Assembly: GCA_002914845.1 (NCBI GenBank)
Contig: JXTC01000385.1
Span: 236,038-300,037 of the forward strand
From: Trema orientale
Taxonomy: Eukaryota > Streptophyta > Magnoliopsida > Rosales > Cannabaceae
Direction of reading: 5' to 3'
DNA: 64,000 nt
Part shown: positions 46,901 to 58,758 of the stretch, piece after piece
Layout of the letters: each line of letters begins with the position of its first letter
Numbering within the stretch: the first letter of the stretch is position 1
Translations under genes and position numbers: made by a program
Notes under the pieces: model-generated
Database searches by the model: none
What the model was told of the DNA's origin: nothing
What the model saw: the letters and a program-made list of their open reading frames with translations, nothing else

Positions 46901-48726
46901 TGTTTTCATTTCAAAGATTATAGCTGTAGAAGTTGCTTTAGAATTCTTCTTGTGTGTATTAGCCTATTAGGTTATGATCTCATCATTATGGATATGCAAC
47001 AAGTTCAAAACATCGACGTTTGATATGACAAGTTTGATTGCAGTGTGTGCATTTGCAGGTGGACTTGACGAGGCTAGTTTTATTTGGATCAATTCTGGGC
47101 CACGATGGCTGAAGCTTCTAAGTTTTGCGTCTCCCTGTTCAAAGTGGTATAACATACTGCTTCATGTTAAACCAAAGAATAGTATTGTTCCAAATTTAAT
47201 ACTAGTTCTTTGCGTGGAATCTCTAAAAAACTTGGTTAAAAATTTCTTCTAATCCTACAATAAATATGTGTGGACCCATATTTACTCAATAGATTTCTGA
47301 TATGCTTCAACATCTTCGGAATCCATCATGACTACTTTACCAAGATGATCTAATTCCTAGAAATTTCAGTCAATTCTTCAAAATATACAGAGTGATATTT
47401 CACTTAGTTTTGCAGTGAAGGCCATTTTGTTGAAGGAGAAAACTTGCAATTTATCAGTTCCCTACTTCCTGTATATAGTACGTAATAATAGGAGAAAATA
47501 TCAAGTCTTCCCTATATTTTAAAAAAATACTAGTTTCAGCATTGTATTTTAGGAATACAAAACTTGTTAGTTCTTCTTTGCCAAATATGAAAAAAAAAAT
47601 AGGCTAATTAATTTATAAATATATCTCATATAATTTTTATTTTTCAAAATTTAACTTAGCCTAAGGCAAATTGCAACATAAAATTTCAAGTTTCACCCCT
47701 GAATACTTTTGTTGTGAATAAAACATTTTAATTAACCTAATCATCCTTTTCCTTAGTGTTGGGAAACAAAAATTATTTCCAAATATTTTCTATTAATCTG
47801 GAATATGTCTGGAATTAATATTTCTTTCAAAAAACTTGTGAGGAGTATGTTTTCATCAATTATATATTACTTATTATTCAAAAATAGATATTTCAGGGGT
47901 AAAATGAGAATCTATGTCAAAATCATAGGGATAAATTAAGTACAGTTTATAAGAATGTAAGGCTTTTTTTCTTTTCAGAAAAAAAAGAAGCGAAATGCGA
48001 TACACCTGCAGTACTGGACCTAAACAAATATTTCTAGACAAATGGGGTCGAAATTATAGTTCAGAACACACCCCACAGCAGTATCTGTGCAATATACTTG
48101 GATTAGAAGGAAACTAACATTTGACCATGTTATCAACAAACATGATTTTTGTGCATATATGTACATAATATTGCATTCATGAATATATTCTTTGTTCTTT
48201 TCACATACCAAGATTTCTCTCTTAGGGTATTGAGCCTTTGCATTACATAGAGATACTTCGATAATCATTAGTGTAATAATATAGATTTTTATAACATAAG
48301 GAATAAGCATGTTATTATGAAATTGTTATTAATAACTTATAAATGATTAATATGCAATAAGAAAGTATTTATTATTGGCTTAATATGCATGTGAGAATCT
48401 TGGGCACTATATTTTCTCGGTTTAGTGACAAGGATCCGACATCGTGTCAGGTGGGCAGGTTGAGTTGGCAGGTAAAATGTTCACTCCTAACCTCAAGTAC
48501 CCATCAATTGGTAAAAAGTGGTACTTTACTAAGTAAATCAGGCATTTTTTTTTAAAAAAAAATTTACTTTTTGGGATTTTGTTTTTGAAAATTTTCCATA
48601 TAAATCAAATTTCTTAGAAAAAAAATGTTGTAAACAAATAGTATGATAAATTTTATATTTCCAAGAACAAGTGGATAATTATGGTATTTTCTAAAATCAT
48701 TATTCAACAAATTATTATTTTTTTGG
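46901..48726. other. Gene-free sequence, possibly further copia debris
   Basis: Open frames at 46974-47252 (plus) and 48020-48310 (minus) are not recognised and have no supporting signals. 47280-47500 may belong to the decayed copia element. No gene is supported. Confidence 0.35.
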
Positions 48727-49405
48727 TATTCACAAGCCCTTTTTTTTTTGTTATATAAATCACATCCGTCTATTAATCAAAGTTGTCTACTACAATGGCT
48801 TCATTGTAATAGAGTTTACAAAAATAGATAATTGTGATGCAGTAATTATACATAGTACACTATATATTAAAATATAATATGTATAAATTATTAAGATGTC
48901 ATATAACAAAATGAACTCTTTAATTACCTCCAATAATATTGGGTCACAAATGTCCGATGGTAAAACCCACGGATGCATATTTGACTTTTAGTAGAATTTT
49001 CTATATAATTAATTTATGAATCAATATATTTTTGTTTATATTAATTATACGTGGAATTATTTTTTTATGTATTCACAAGCTTTTTTTTGTTAAATAAATC
49101 ACATCTGTCTAATTAATCAAAGTTGTCTATTACAGTGGCTTCAATGTAATAAAGTTTACAAAAATAAATAATTGTGATGCAACAATTGTATGTAGCATGT
49201 CATATATTAAGATATAACATTTCTAAATTATTAAGAAGTTATATAATGAAATAAACTCTTTAATTACCTCCAATAATATATATTGGGCCACAGTCCGATG
49301 GCAAAATCCACGCATGCATATCTGTCTTTTAGTAGAATTTACTATATAATCAAGATATGAATCAATATATTTCTACGATTATTAATTATATGTGAAATTG
49401 TTTAT
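48727..49405 (+). repeat. Tandem duplication, unit about 343 bp
   Basis: TATTCACAAGC at 48727 and 49070 begins two copies. Both contain AATCAAAGTTGTCTA, TGGCTTCA(T/A)TGTAAT, TTAATTACCTCCAATAATAT and GTCCGATGG in the same order and spacing. The copies differ at scattered positions and small gaps. No gene lies inside. Confidence 0.85.
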
Positions 49406-49687
49406 ATTAGGATTATTTGCAATATATGGACTAATAAATACTAGATTTGCCACTACACTTGTGGATGGGTAAACAATGTTACAACACTTGTGGTTGCCGG
49501 TATGGACATTCCACTACCAGCGCTTTGTCCTGCGAATCCTTTCCAATCTTGTTGGCGGGGGTATAGGCCCATCATAGTTCTCTACCTGTGGAGGAATGGT
49601 AGTAAGTATCATAGGAGCGAATGAAGCAGATAATATCACGTATATTTAGGATATAATAGTTGTGAATCAATTGAAAATATATTCTAA
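49406..49687. other. Non-repetitive, less AT-rich spacer
   Basis: 49500-49600 is richer in G/C than its surroundings and on the minus strand reads PQVENYDGPIPPPTRLERIR or, in another frame, GFAGQSAGSGMSIPATTSVV. Neither is recognised; it may be a gene or element fragment. Confidence 0.3.
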
Positions 49688-49863
49688 TTAACACACATGG
49701 CATTGGCAGAGACCCCATTTTTGTTTCCTCATTTTAACGCATTCTCCCTTGAGTTTGTATGATGGATACTTGTTTTTACATCTTCTTGTGCATTGACCAT
49801 TTGAATGACACTGTCAATCATCCCCCATCGTTAATATGGTTATATTGGGTCCACATTTCATTT
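49688..49863 (-). pseudogene. Defensin-like (DEFL/LCR type) cysteine-rich peptide, mature-peptide exon
   Basis: After a TTTTTGCATAG acceptor at 49864, the minus strand encodes a segment with eight cysteines. They are spaced KC...QC-x5-C-x3-C...GEC-x10-C-x-C-x2-C, ending GLCQCHVC and a stop. The C-x5-C-x3-C and C-x-C-x2-C blocks are those of plant defensin-like (low-molecular-weight cysteine-rich) peptides. The reading phase after the acceptor agrees with the phase-1 intron that these genes carry behind the signal peptide. No signal-peptide exon was found further right on the minus strand, and the frame carries a break, so this looks like a decayed host gene. Such peptides are secreted and act in defence or in signalling between cells. 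Confidence 0.55.
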
Positions 49864-49869
49864 CTATGC

Positions 49870-51110
49870 AAAAACAAAATTTGATATCAATAACATTAAT
49901 ATTCACAAATTTCTGTTCCTAAGATATTATTTTTAATTACATCTTTATGTACATACATATAAACTGAGGGTTATTAAAGCCTAATTGAATGGATAGAGAG
50001 GACAAGCAAATTCGATAGGAGATTCTTCGTCTAATATGTTCCCGTTATCAAATCAACTCTAAATAATGCATCTAATTTAATCTATCTAGTGTACCCGAAG
50101 TTGTGGGGAAGAAAAGAAATTGTTTACGGGCAAACATCATGCAAGTTGATACAAATCTTTTAGATAAAGGTAACAACTATGGTGATAAGCAACTGTAGTG
50201 TAGTAGACATTCAATATTTTGTATTTCAATTTAGATTGAGGATTTTAAATGTCACATCATGAATGCACATCGGATCGGATGACAGAGAAAGCAAACACTT
50301 TAGAAGGAGAAAATCAATGTGTGGAATTAGGAAGACGAATTGATTGAGATCTTAAAAATTAAAGAAATAGAAATAAGAAAAGAATATGAGAAAATATTTT
50401 TAATTTATTAATTGAGTAGCTCTAATGCTACCGACTTTCTAAATAGACCTTTCTTTAAAATTTATAAATCAAATATTTTCTTAATACACCTCTTTTAAAT
50501 ATTTTTCATTCCAAATTTGGTCATCAAATTAAAATCAGAGGAAAATTTCTAGTAGTTTTGAAAATCTCCCATATTCCTTTCGTAGTACTTCGTACTTTAT
50601 GATTTATTTTTTGAGATTCGATATGCATATATATATATATAAAAGAATTCAATAGGTTTGTTGCATGGTTTTCTAACTTGCTATAGCAAGTCACACACAC
50701 TTATTCTCATTCATTTTAAAATTTTATAGAATCCCATATATTTTATGGAATGATTTTTTTTCCGTAAATAGTTATATTTTTTGAAAAATTATTGTGAAAG
50801 AATTAAACAAGGAAAAGTAGGTCATTTAATATATGTTCGTTGCCTTCTTTTAAAAAGGGAAAAATAATTAAAAGTTTGATTTTAAATGGTACAAAATTGT
50901 TTATAAGCATTAACATTGTTACACAACCTAATGTAATTTATCCTGCTACTATGAAAATGAAACATAAAATCATAAAAAATATATTAGCTTTCTTTTTTTT
51001 TTTTCTCCTAATTTATCGAAAAAAATGTTAGTTTTATGACAAGCTTTTATCGGAGATCTAGTAAAAGTATTGGGGACAAATGATTTTTGTTTATTTTTTG
51101 GGTGTTATTA

Positions 51111-51147
<37 letters not shown>

Positions 51148-51690
51148 AGATATGTATAAAAAGAACAGGTCAGTATTTTAGGAATATTAATATAGATTAT
51201 TTTTTTTAATTTTTATGTGGTTTTTTCTTTTTCTTTTTTTTTGTCGGAAAAGAGAAAGCTGAAAAAAATGAGAGAAAGCAACTGAATGGATGTGAATGAA
51301 ATATCTGACAAAAAAAAAACACACTTGTATGGGTATTTAAAAAAACGTTGATGGATATTGTACAGAAAATAAAATATATTAAAAAAAAAATTAATTATGA
51401 ATACCAACGAGGTAAGGAATACAAAATGTATATTAAATATGGAATGAGAATGGAAAGAAAAAAAAAAATCCAAATCATCAAGTTATAAACAGATTACTAA
51501 TTATTTATAGAAATTATAATTTTCTTTCTAAAATAACATACTTATCAATTATACCAGATTGTTTTGGTACATTAGTAATCTTATCCTAGTCATCCATCTA
51601 AAATCCAATGATTCAGAGTAAAATTACGTAAATAATGTGATACCCGTTGAAGATCCACCCAAATATATATACATATATGAGTTTGGAATA
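49870..51690. other. Gene-free AT-rich region
   Basis: Contains an (AT)n tract at 51114-51144 and several A/T homopolymers. The frames at 50840-51031 and 51213-51473 (the latter Phe-rich) follow base composition. No gene was found. Confidence 0.45.
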
Positions 51691-51699
51691 TCATGGCTG

Positions 51700-54600
51700 A
51701 TAGGCTCTACTCTCCTATATATACCTAACCTCTTGCTCTGTTTTTGTAGAAATGTTCATACAGATTTGTGAGGGGCTTCTAACTGAAAAACACCCAACAA
51801 CCGCACCGTTGTGGTTACGAAAAACACCACCCAAACCGATAATTTGGTTACTATTATTAATCGCAGCATTCGAATTAATTTTCAAACAACCTATATCTAG
51901 GGGCTTCAATTTATGTGGAATATCTGGGCAACAGAACGAAGACGAAGATGAATGAGAGCCTTTAGCTAACTTACACAATTGGAACTCATTGAGGAAAGGG
52001 ATCACAAAGCTATCCACACTCAAAGCATTTCGAACAAAATTCCCATGCAAAAGACCATTTCTGTCATTCCAAATGCATCACATCATAACACAAGCAAGAC
52101 CAAAAGAATATTTATATAGAATCTGGAACAAACCAACAAGAGCTTCTATTATGTTGTGATGAAGTATAGTCTTTATCATATACTAGAGCCTGACGTTTTT
52201 CCAGGCTGCCTTTGTGGCTGAATAGGGGGAAAAAAAGAAAAAGCGCGTGAGATGAGGTTTTGTCTCCCGCTAAGCATCTCGAACAGCCCATAGGAATAGG
52301 GACACAACGCTTTACCAAATTAAAAGAAGAAGCGAGAGCATCATAATAAACCATCCAAATTAAGAAATGGATCTTTACGGGAATATTTAACTCCGAAAGA
52401 AATTTCCACCACTTGGTAAGAAAAGAAAAACACGAACCTATTGAGAGATTTTTAAACCTCCTAGCCAATCTATAGCTGCTCTTAATTGAATAATTTCCAA
52501 ATTCTTTATAATGCCAAAGAAGACAATCCTCATAAGACCCTTCACAAAGAGGAATAGAAAGGATAACTTTCTTATCCATAGCACAAAAGGTCCTCCCAAT
52601 CAAGTCCTCATTAATTCCACACTCCGGAATCCAAAATTAAATCTGCAGCCCGCACTTTCGATTCAAGAAGTCTAGTGATAGGTCGAAAAGTTACTAGTCT
52701 AGGCAACCAAGGGTCTTCTTTCATCTGAACCTGTGAACCAGTCCCAATTCGCCCTCCAATACATTCAACTTGTAGTTCTCTCCCCCAAAGAATACTTTTA
52801 CATAGATAAGAGGAACCCAACTTATCTGTTGCGTGAAAAAAATCCTTATCATGGAAATATTTGCCCTTAAGAACCCAAAAAGCCAGTGAATTTGGAGATT
52901 AGAGTAGACATCATGCTTGTTAATTTTGCCTTAAGAGATTGATTAAAGGCATGAAGATCACGAAAGCCTAATCCCCTAATACCCTTTGGAAGATATAACT
53001 GCTTCCATTTTATCTAAACAATTTTCCTACTCCCATTAGAAGTGCCCCAACAAAATTGGATTAAAATGGAACGAAGATCGTGGCAAACGGATTGAAGAAG
53101 CTTGAAAATACTCATCACATAACATAGGACAACTTGAAAGACAGCTTTGACTAACACCTCTCTACCATCAACTGAAAAAAGAACACGACACCACCCTTGA
53201 ACTTTCCTCTATAGACGATCTTTAATGCAAGAAAACGTCTTATACTTGCTCTTCCCAACCACAGTTGACAAACCCAAATAAGCATTATGAGATGTTAACC
53301 CCAAAACTCTCAAAATAACATCCCTATCACTTTCTTCCACATTTGGACTAAAAGTTATAGCCAATTTCTCCAAACTAACACGTTGTCCAGATGCCTTTTC
53401 ATAGGTTGTGAAAATCTCTCGAACATGAATAATATCATCCTTACGAGCCCTAGAAAAAATAAGTGAATTATCAGCAAAAAATAAATGATTTACTCTAGGA
53501 CTCCTACAAGAACAACTAAAAGTTAAGAAAAGGCTTCTTCCTATTATTTGCCCTCTTGTGCCTGATCCTTTCAGGTTACAAGCTGTATCAATGGTTAAAT
53601 GAAAGGAGAATTAAAATCCGAAAGGAGGGATTTTTCAAGCAAAATGGCGGCTTTTTGCTTCAAGAAAAATTCTCATCTTATGGAAGTCGCGAGAAAGGAA
53701 AGCTATTTACAGAAGAGGAGCTTCAAAGAGCAACAGATAACTATAACCGAAGTCGTTTTCTTGGCCAAGGGGGCTATGGAGCAGTCTATAAAGGGATGTT
53801 ACCCGATGGTACCATAGTTGCTGTAAAAAGGTCAAGAGCAATTGATGGAAATCAGATTCAGCAATTCATTAATGAAGTCCTGATTCTATCGCAGATTAAT
53901 CATCGAAACATCGTGAAACTACTTGGTTGTTGCTTGGAAACTGAGAATCCTTTACTTGTATATGAATACATCTCCAACGGGACACTCTTACATCACATCC
54001 ACAAAAAAGAACTCGAATCAAGGCTTTCGTGGGAGAACCGATTAAGCGTTGCTTGTGATGTTGCAGGAGCTCTAGCATACATGCATTCCTCAGCTTCAAT
54101 GCCTATCTTTCATAGGGATATCAAATCTTCCAACATACTTTTGGATGACAAGTTCAACGCCAAAGTCTCCGATTTTGGTACTTCAAGATCAGTCCCAGAG
54201 GACAAAACTCACTTAACCACAGCAGTACAGGGAACTCTGGGGTATATGGATCCAGAGTACTTCCAGCTAAGCCAGTTCACAGATAAAAGTGACGTTTACA
54301 GCTTCGGAGTCACACTCGTTGAGTTGCTAACTGGAGAAACACCACATTCTTTCGCTAAAGACCATCACGAAGAGAAGAATCTGATTTCGACTTTCATTTC
54401 ATTGACGAAGGAAAATTCGCTTTCTCAAATTTTAGATCCTCAAGTAGGAAGAAATGCACCTAAGCAGGACGTTCGGACTATGGCGGAGCTAGCAACGAGA
54501 TGTTTGAGGTTGAGTGGTAAGAAGAGGCCTACAATGAAACATGTGTCAATGGAGTTAGAAGGTCTGAGGAAGAGCAAACTTACAGCCTTGGAAACGGTGG

Positions 54601-57510
54601 ATCAAGAGCCTGAGTTCTTGAGAGAGGATGGTCATAGACATGCAGTTAAAAAATAAGAGAGCACAACAGACTCGAGAAACCCATCTTCTTTATATCCTCT
54701 AAGACAAAACACCACTAATCTCCTTAGCATTAGCATGCGGATCAAGTGAGTTAAGAAGCTTTTGATTAGAAGAAATCTTCTATTTCCATCTCCCAAAATT
54801 TTCCAAACTCCAATTCTCAAGTGCTACTCCACAAGCCTCCAAACTTCTTTTAATCAAGTTAAAGCCCATATCATCGCCGAACTCATGCACATTCGATCAT
54901 CTAGCCTCAATCACATTTCTTCAGTCCTCTTCTTTTAATCAAAAATGCTCAAAACAAAACCTCTGCTTACTCTTATTAGAAACACCCCTTATGGCCGACT
55001 CTCGAGCCAAAAGCTGTAACAAAATCGGTCTATGGTCAGATGTAAGAACAAAGTCAAGGTGAGAAACTTGGCTAGAAAGAAAAAAGGCCTACCATTTTTC
55101 ATTGCAATAGAAGCGATCTAGACGCTCTTGGATATACTCCACACCACCACGCTTATTATGCTTAGTAACCAGTGGTCACGAAAAACCCAAGTCTTCCGAA
55201 CCACAATCTGTTAATGTTTCCTGAAAGTTGTCCATAGCTCCAAAAAATCTATCATTACCCCTTGTATTCTTAATACTTGATATGAGTTCATTAAAATCTC
55301 ACGCAATCATATATACTTCTAAGTCTACATAAGAGCTCCCAAGACAAGTAATGTTTGCAAGGTGCTGGGTTCTCGTTAAAATACGTAAAACGCCAAATAC
55401 CCTCCCCATAGCCCTCAATGGCGGCAATTTATCCTGAAGAAATGGATCTCACCCTAACATTCCAACATTCCTTCTATAAGAGCATCAAACCACCACTCCT
55501 ACTAAAACAATTAACCACAAAACAACCATGGAAACCCAAAGAAAACTTGATATTATTTTCCCTAGCACTTGCTAATTTAGTTTCAGACAAAAAATCTAAA
55601 TTAGGAGAATGATGTCGTACAAGATGACGTAGAGCCTCAAATGTTCTAGAGTTTCCCAAGCCCTGAACGTTCCAACTGAGACAACTTATTGCTCTCGGTG
55701 GCCCTGAGCAATAGGGCTCGCCGTTTCATAATTGGTGTCTCCCATAACTACTACCTTACCACTTTAACCATCACCTCTCATCATCATCTCATTATCCGCC
55801 AATTGAATCATCTCTTTTGTACCTCTCACAATGAAGGTTCTTTTGCCTCTCCAGACAAATCTTCCAATTCTGCCAGATTTTTTCTTTTCAGACCAGAAGT
55901 AGTGCGAAGCTCTTTCTCCTTTACTGAAATTTTTGGTGATTTTTTACTAGAGACTTTCTTCTGAGAAGCTGAAATATTAAAAAAAAAAAAAAAAATCGTG
56001 CATGCTTCGGGCTACAGGCTAGGATATTCTTCTTGCGACTTGAGACTTTCAAGAAACGACGCTGACCTTTCTTAGAGGTATCCTCCACCACTTTTTGATG
56101 TCTTAATTTTTTACCTCCAGATGATCACCAAATATTTTTCGTAAAGAAATGCCCTAGGAGTCAGGTTATTCTTTTCAACGCTAATCATCTCAGCCACCAA
56201 GAGATTTCCACTAGCATTATCAAATTTATTATCGTTATCAGTAAACTTCTCTACTGTACCTACATTTGAATATACCTAACCTTGGTCGCAAACTCACCCT
56301 CCAGGATAATCACCAAATCTACACCGCGAATAATTCTCTTCCTATCCTCATCCGAAATCTGACCACCCACTTTCAAAGTGTAGACCGGGGATAAAGTCAT
56401 ACTTTTATTAAACTCCAAATGTCATACTTTTATTAAACTCCAAATCTTTCTTTTTGGCTAATCTTCAACTGTAGATACTCCATACAGCTCTGTCTCCTAG
56501 GGTCATCGCCAAAGTCTACAATGCAGCGATTAGTGTGAATTCCTGGGTTTAGAACGAACATTTCTAGTAGGCGACACGACTGGATCTTCGTCTCGACTAT
56601 ATTCCTGGGACTAGGATTTTTCGAAGCCCTAAGCCAAACACCGTAACGAAACTTCACAACACTCTTATTCGACCTTACCTCTATCTCTTTTTTGGAATAG
56701 TCTCTCACTCTGTGGCCAATAATCCCACAGAAAAAAACAGAGCTCTGGTAAGTGTTCATACGAGAGAAATAATGAAACCTCACCACGAGTCTCATCCATG
56801 GAGCGACGCAGGCCTCTTTTGAGTGGTAATTGGACATCCAGATTAACTAGTACTCGCATACTCACTCTACCACCTCCATATCTTCCAATCTTCCTATTTG
56901 GGTACCCCAGACCCTGGCACAATCTTCATGCATACAGGCTATTAGAATATTGTGAATCTGAATCCAGAAAGAAACATGATTAAAATCACCGTTCACTAAC
57001 TCACTGATGCCTTTAGGTTTTAACAGAGATAGCAATTGGTTTTCGAAAGACCATGGACCCCTTGCCAATACACGTCGTTAATCCTCTTCCCTCTCGAAAG
57101 TAAACATTGAAAAGATTGGGTGAACCCATCTGTTCTAGAGAAAACATGTTCGGGATTCTCCAACGATTTCTAAGGACCCATCATAGACCGATCTTGTTGG
57201 CCGTACGATTTCCCGAAATCTTACAAATTAAACGCATAATCGTACGCTCTTGTCCAACTTCGACAAAATGCTTCTCCATGTGAACAACCAGACCATCTTC
57301 TACATCAAGATTTAGATCCACAGACCACAAATAGTTTTGAAATTTCCTCAAGATCCATATTCCAATCTCCAAGAAAACGGGTGAAAAAACTGAAAGAAAA
57401 CTGAATATTCCCTCAAGAAACAACTCACAACACTCAGAAAGTGATACTAGATTTCCACGACTCGTCCTCTCTCCAGAGAGAAAAAGGCAAAAGGGAAAAA
57501 CTTAATTATC
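51700..57510 (-). mobile_element. L1-type LINE relic, interrupted by a kinase exon
   Basis: Reading 5' to 3' on the minus strand, 57423-56430 is ORF1-like. It has the DUF4283 type sequence (FSLEQMGSPNLFNVYF..., a 'VSFWIQIHNI' phrase at 56950, GRVSMRVLVNLDVQLPLKRG) followed by a zinc knuckle-like CGIIGHRVRDYSKK. Positions 55660-54700 hold the start and end of the endonuclease part (SPNLDFLSETKLA, then a linker with ENWSLENFGRW). Positions 53520-52100 hold the reverse transcriptase from the FADNSLIFSRA motif onward and the zf-RVT type tail (VKIHFLIWMVYYDAL). Positions 52050-51715 hold the start of RNase H (LKINSNAAI, GGVFRNHNGAVVG). The N-terminal two-thirds of the reverse transcriptase is missing, and a plus-strand kinase occupies that place. 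Frame breaks are numerous, so the copy is old and inactive. Confidence 0.75.
53556..54656 (+). CDS. WAK-like receptor kinase, cytoplasmic kinase exon (no ectodomain)
   Basis: The open frame extends left of 53556 to about 53523 and encodes a hydrophobic segment (FFLLFALLCLILSGYKLY), then the basic WLNERRIK and a juxtamembrane FFKQNGGFLLQ typical of wall-associated-kinase-like proteins. A complete kinase domain follows (numbering from 53556): loop LGQGGYGAVYKG (69-80), Lys91 in VAVKR, Glu107, HRDIKSSNILL (186-196), DFGTS (206-210), GTLGYMDPEYF (226-236), SDVYSFGV (245-252), ending HAVKK and TAA. No frameshift or stop is seen. WAK genes normally have upstream exons for the GUB_WAK and EGF domains and one final exon like this. 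Here both sides are LINE sequence on the opposite strand, so ectodomain and signal peptide are missing. An AG (53573-53574) could still act as an acceptor. It may be a silent captured exon or a membrane-anchored kinase fragment. Confidence 0.75.
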   Translation: MCLILSGYKLYQWLNERRIKIRKEGFFKQNGGFLLQEKFSSYGSREKGKLFTEEELQRATDNYNRSRFLGQGGYGAVYKGMLPDGTIVAVKRSRAIDGNQIQQFINEVLILSQINHRNIVKLLGCCLETENPLLVYEYISNGTLLHHIHKKELESRLSWENRLSVACDVAGALAYMHSSASMPIFHRDIKSSNILLDDKFNAKVSDFGTSRSVPEDKTHLTTAVQGTLGYMDPEYFQLSQFTDKSDVYSFGVTLVELLTGETPHSFAKDHHEEKNLISTFISLTKENSLSQILDPQVGRNAPKQDVRTMAELATRCLRLSGKKRPTMKHVSMELEGLRKSKLTALETVDQEPEFLREDGHRHAVKK

Positions 57511-58758
57511 TCAAATACTATTGTTGTAGATCTTCATGAATAAAGTTCTGACTTTTCCTACTAAAAAAAAGGTGAGAAGAGGAAAAAATAAAGTGCCAGT
57601 AGAGGCATCCTTTATTAAAGCTGCCGGTTTTCCTTTGGGTGTGTCTATTGTCACCGTTATTTTTTTTTTTCCTCTCTGCCCTTCTCTAAATAAACCCGTG
57701 GTAAATTTAAATTCTAAAATTTTCTTTTCCCACATCTTTCAAATGTATTTCAATTCCAAAATTAGACAATAAAAACTCAATGAAATTTCTTTTTCCACAC
57801 CTTCAATAAGTTTTTGGAGAACCATTATCATATGAAGTTTTCATTAGTCATTTCCACTTTTGACAAAATTTTGGAAGAATAAAAAGTATTAATATTTTCT
57901 TCTTTGTTCCTCCTCTCCTAAAAAATTGGAGATTATAAATTGTTATTTAAGCTTAGGGTTTAAATATCCCTTTATCTATTACATTTTTCTTTATTTTTTC
58001 CCTTTTTTCCTAAATCATTTATGGAAATGGAGTTCTTAAATTTTAATTTAGGGTTTTTTATTTATTAATTGTAAACCCCGCATTACAATATATATTAAAT
58101 ATTTGCAAGAGAAATAAAAGAAAAGACATAACTTGTCCTTTCAAATTGATTGTGATTTGTGATTTGTTCATCTATAATTATTGAAATTCAATCAAATTGA
58201 CACTTTCTTTTGTTTTGTTAATCTAAGTGCTTATGTTTGAAGGGGTGTAGTAAGAAACAAATGTATTGATTAATATAATATTTAGATATTTTTGTCATTT
58301 TACATAAGAATATTTTTGTAAGAAAAATATGTATTAATTTATTTTTCAATAAATGGTGTGAAGAGAAAAAAGATGAGTGGTAAGAAACTACCAATTAATT
58401 AAAACTTAATTGGTATTTATCATTCATCAATTAATCCTAGTAATTTAATAAAGGGTGCAAAGAGAAAAAAGATGGATAATAATAGAGCCACCCTTTTCTT
58501 TTTTGATCAAGATATGCAAAAATGGTAGCTAGGTCATCGTGATGCCATTTAAGCACCATGAAGCATTTAAAATCTAGTTAATTATGAATGATGTATCATT
58601 TTGTTGGCCAATGATTAGGAAAAGAGTTTAAATAATGTTATAAGGCACCATATGATGTCCAATATCATATGATATATCCTTTTATTACTAGCTAATTATA
58701 ATTATATTTCAGGTGGGGCCCATCTCAACTAAAACACTGGGTCTTTACATATTAATTA
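57511..58758. other. Gene-free spacer between LINE and solo LTR
   Basis: AT-rich sequence containing two copies of AAGAGAAAAAAGATG with neighbouring words (58360 and 58460). No gene is supported. Confidence 0.4.

Noticed and set aside
53896-54099. Minus-strand frame in the kinase
   Set aside because: It is antisense to the conserved kinase subdomains.
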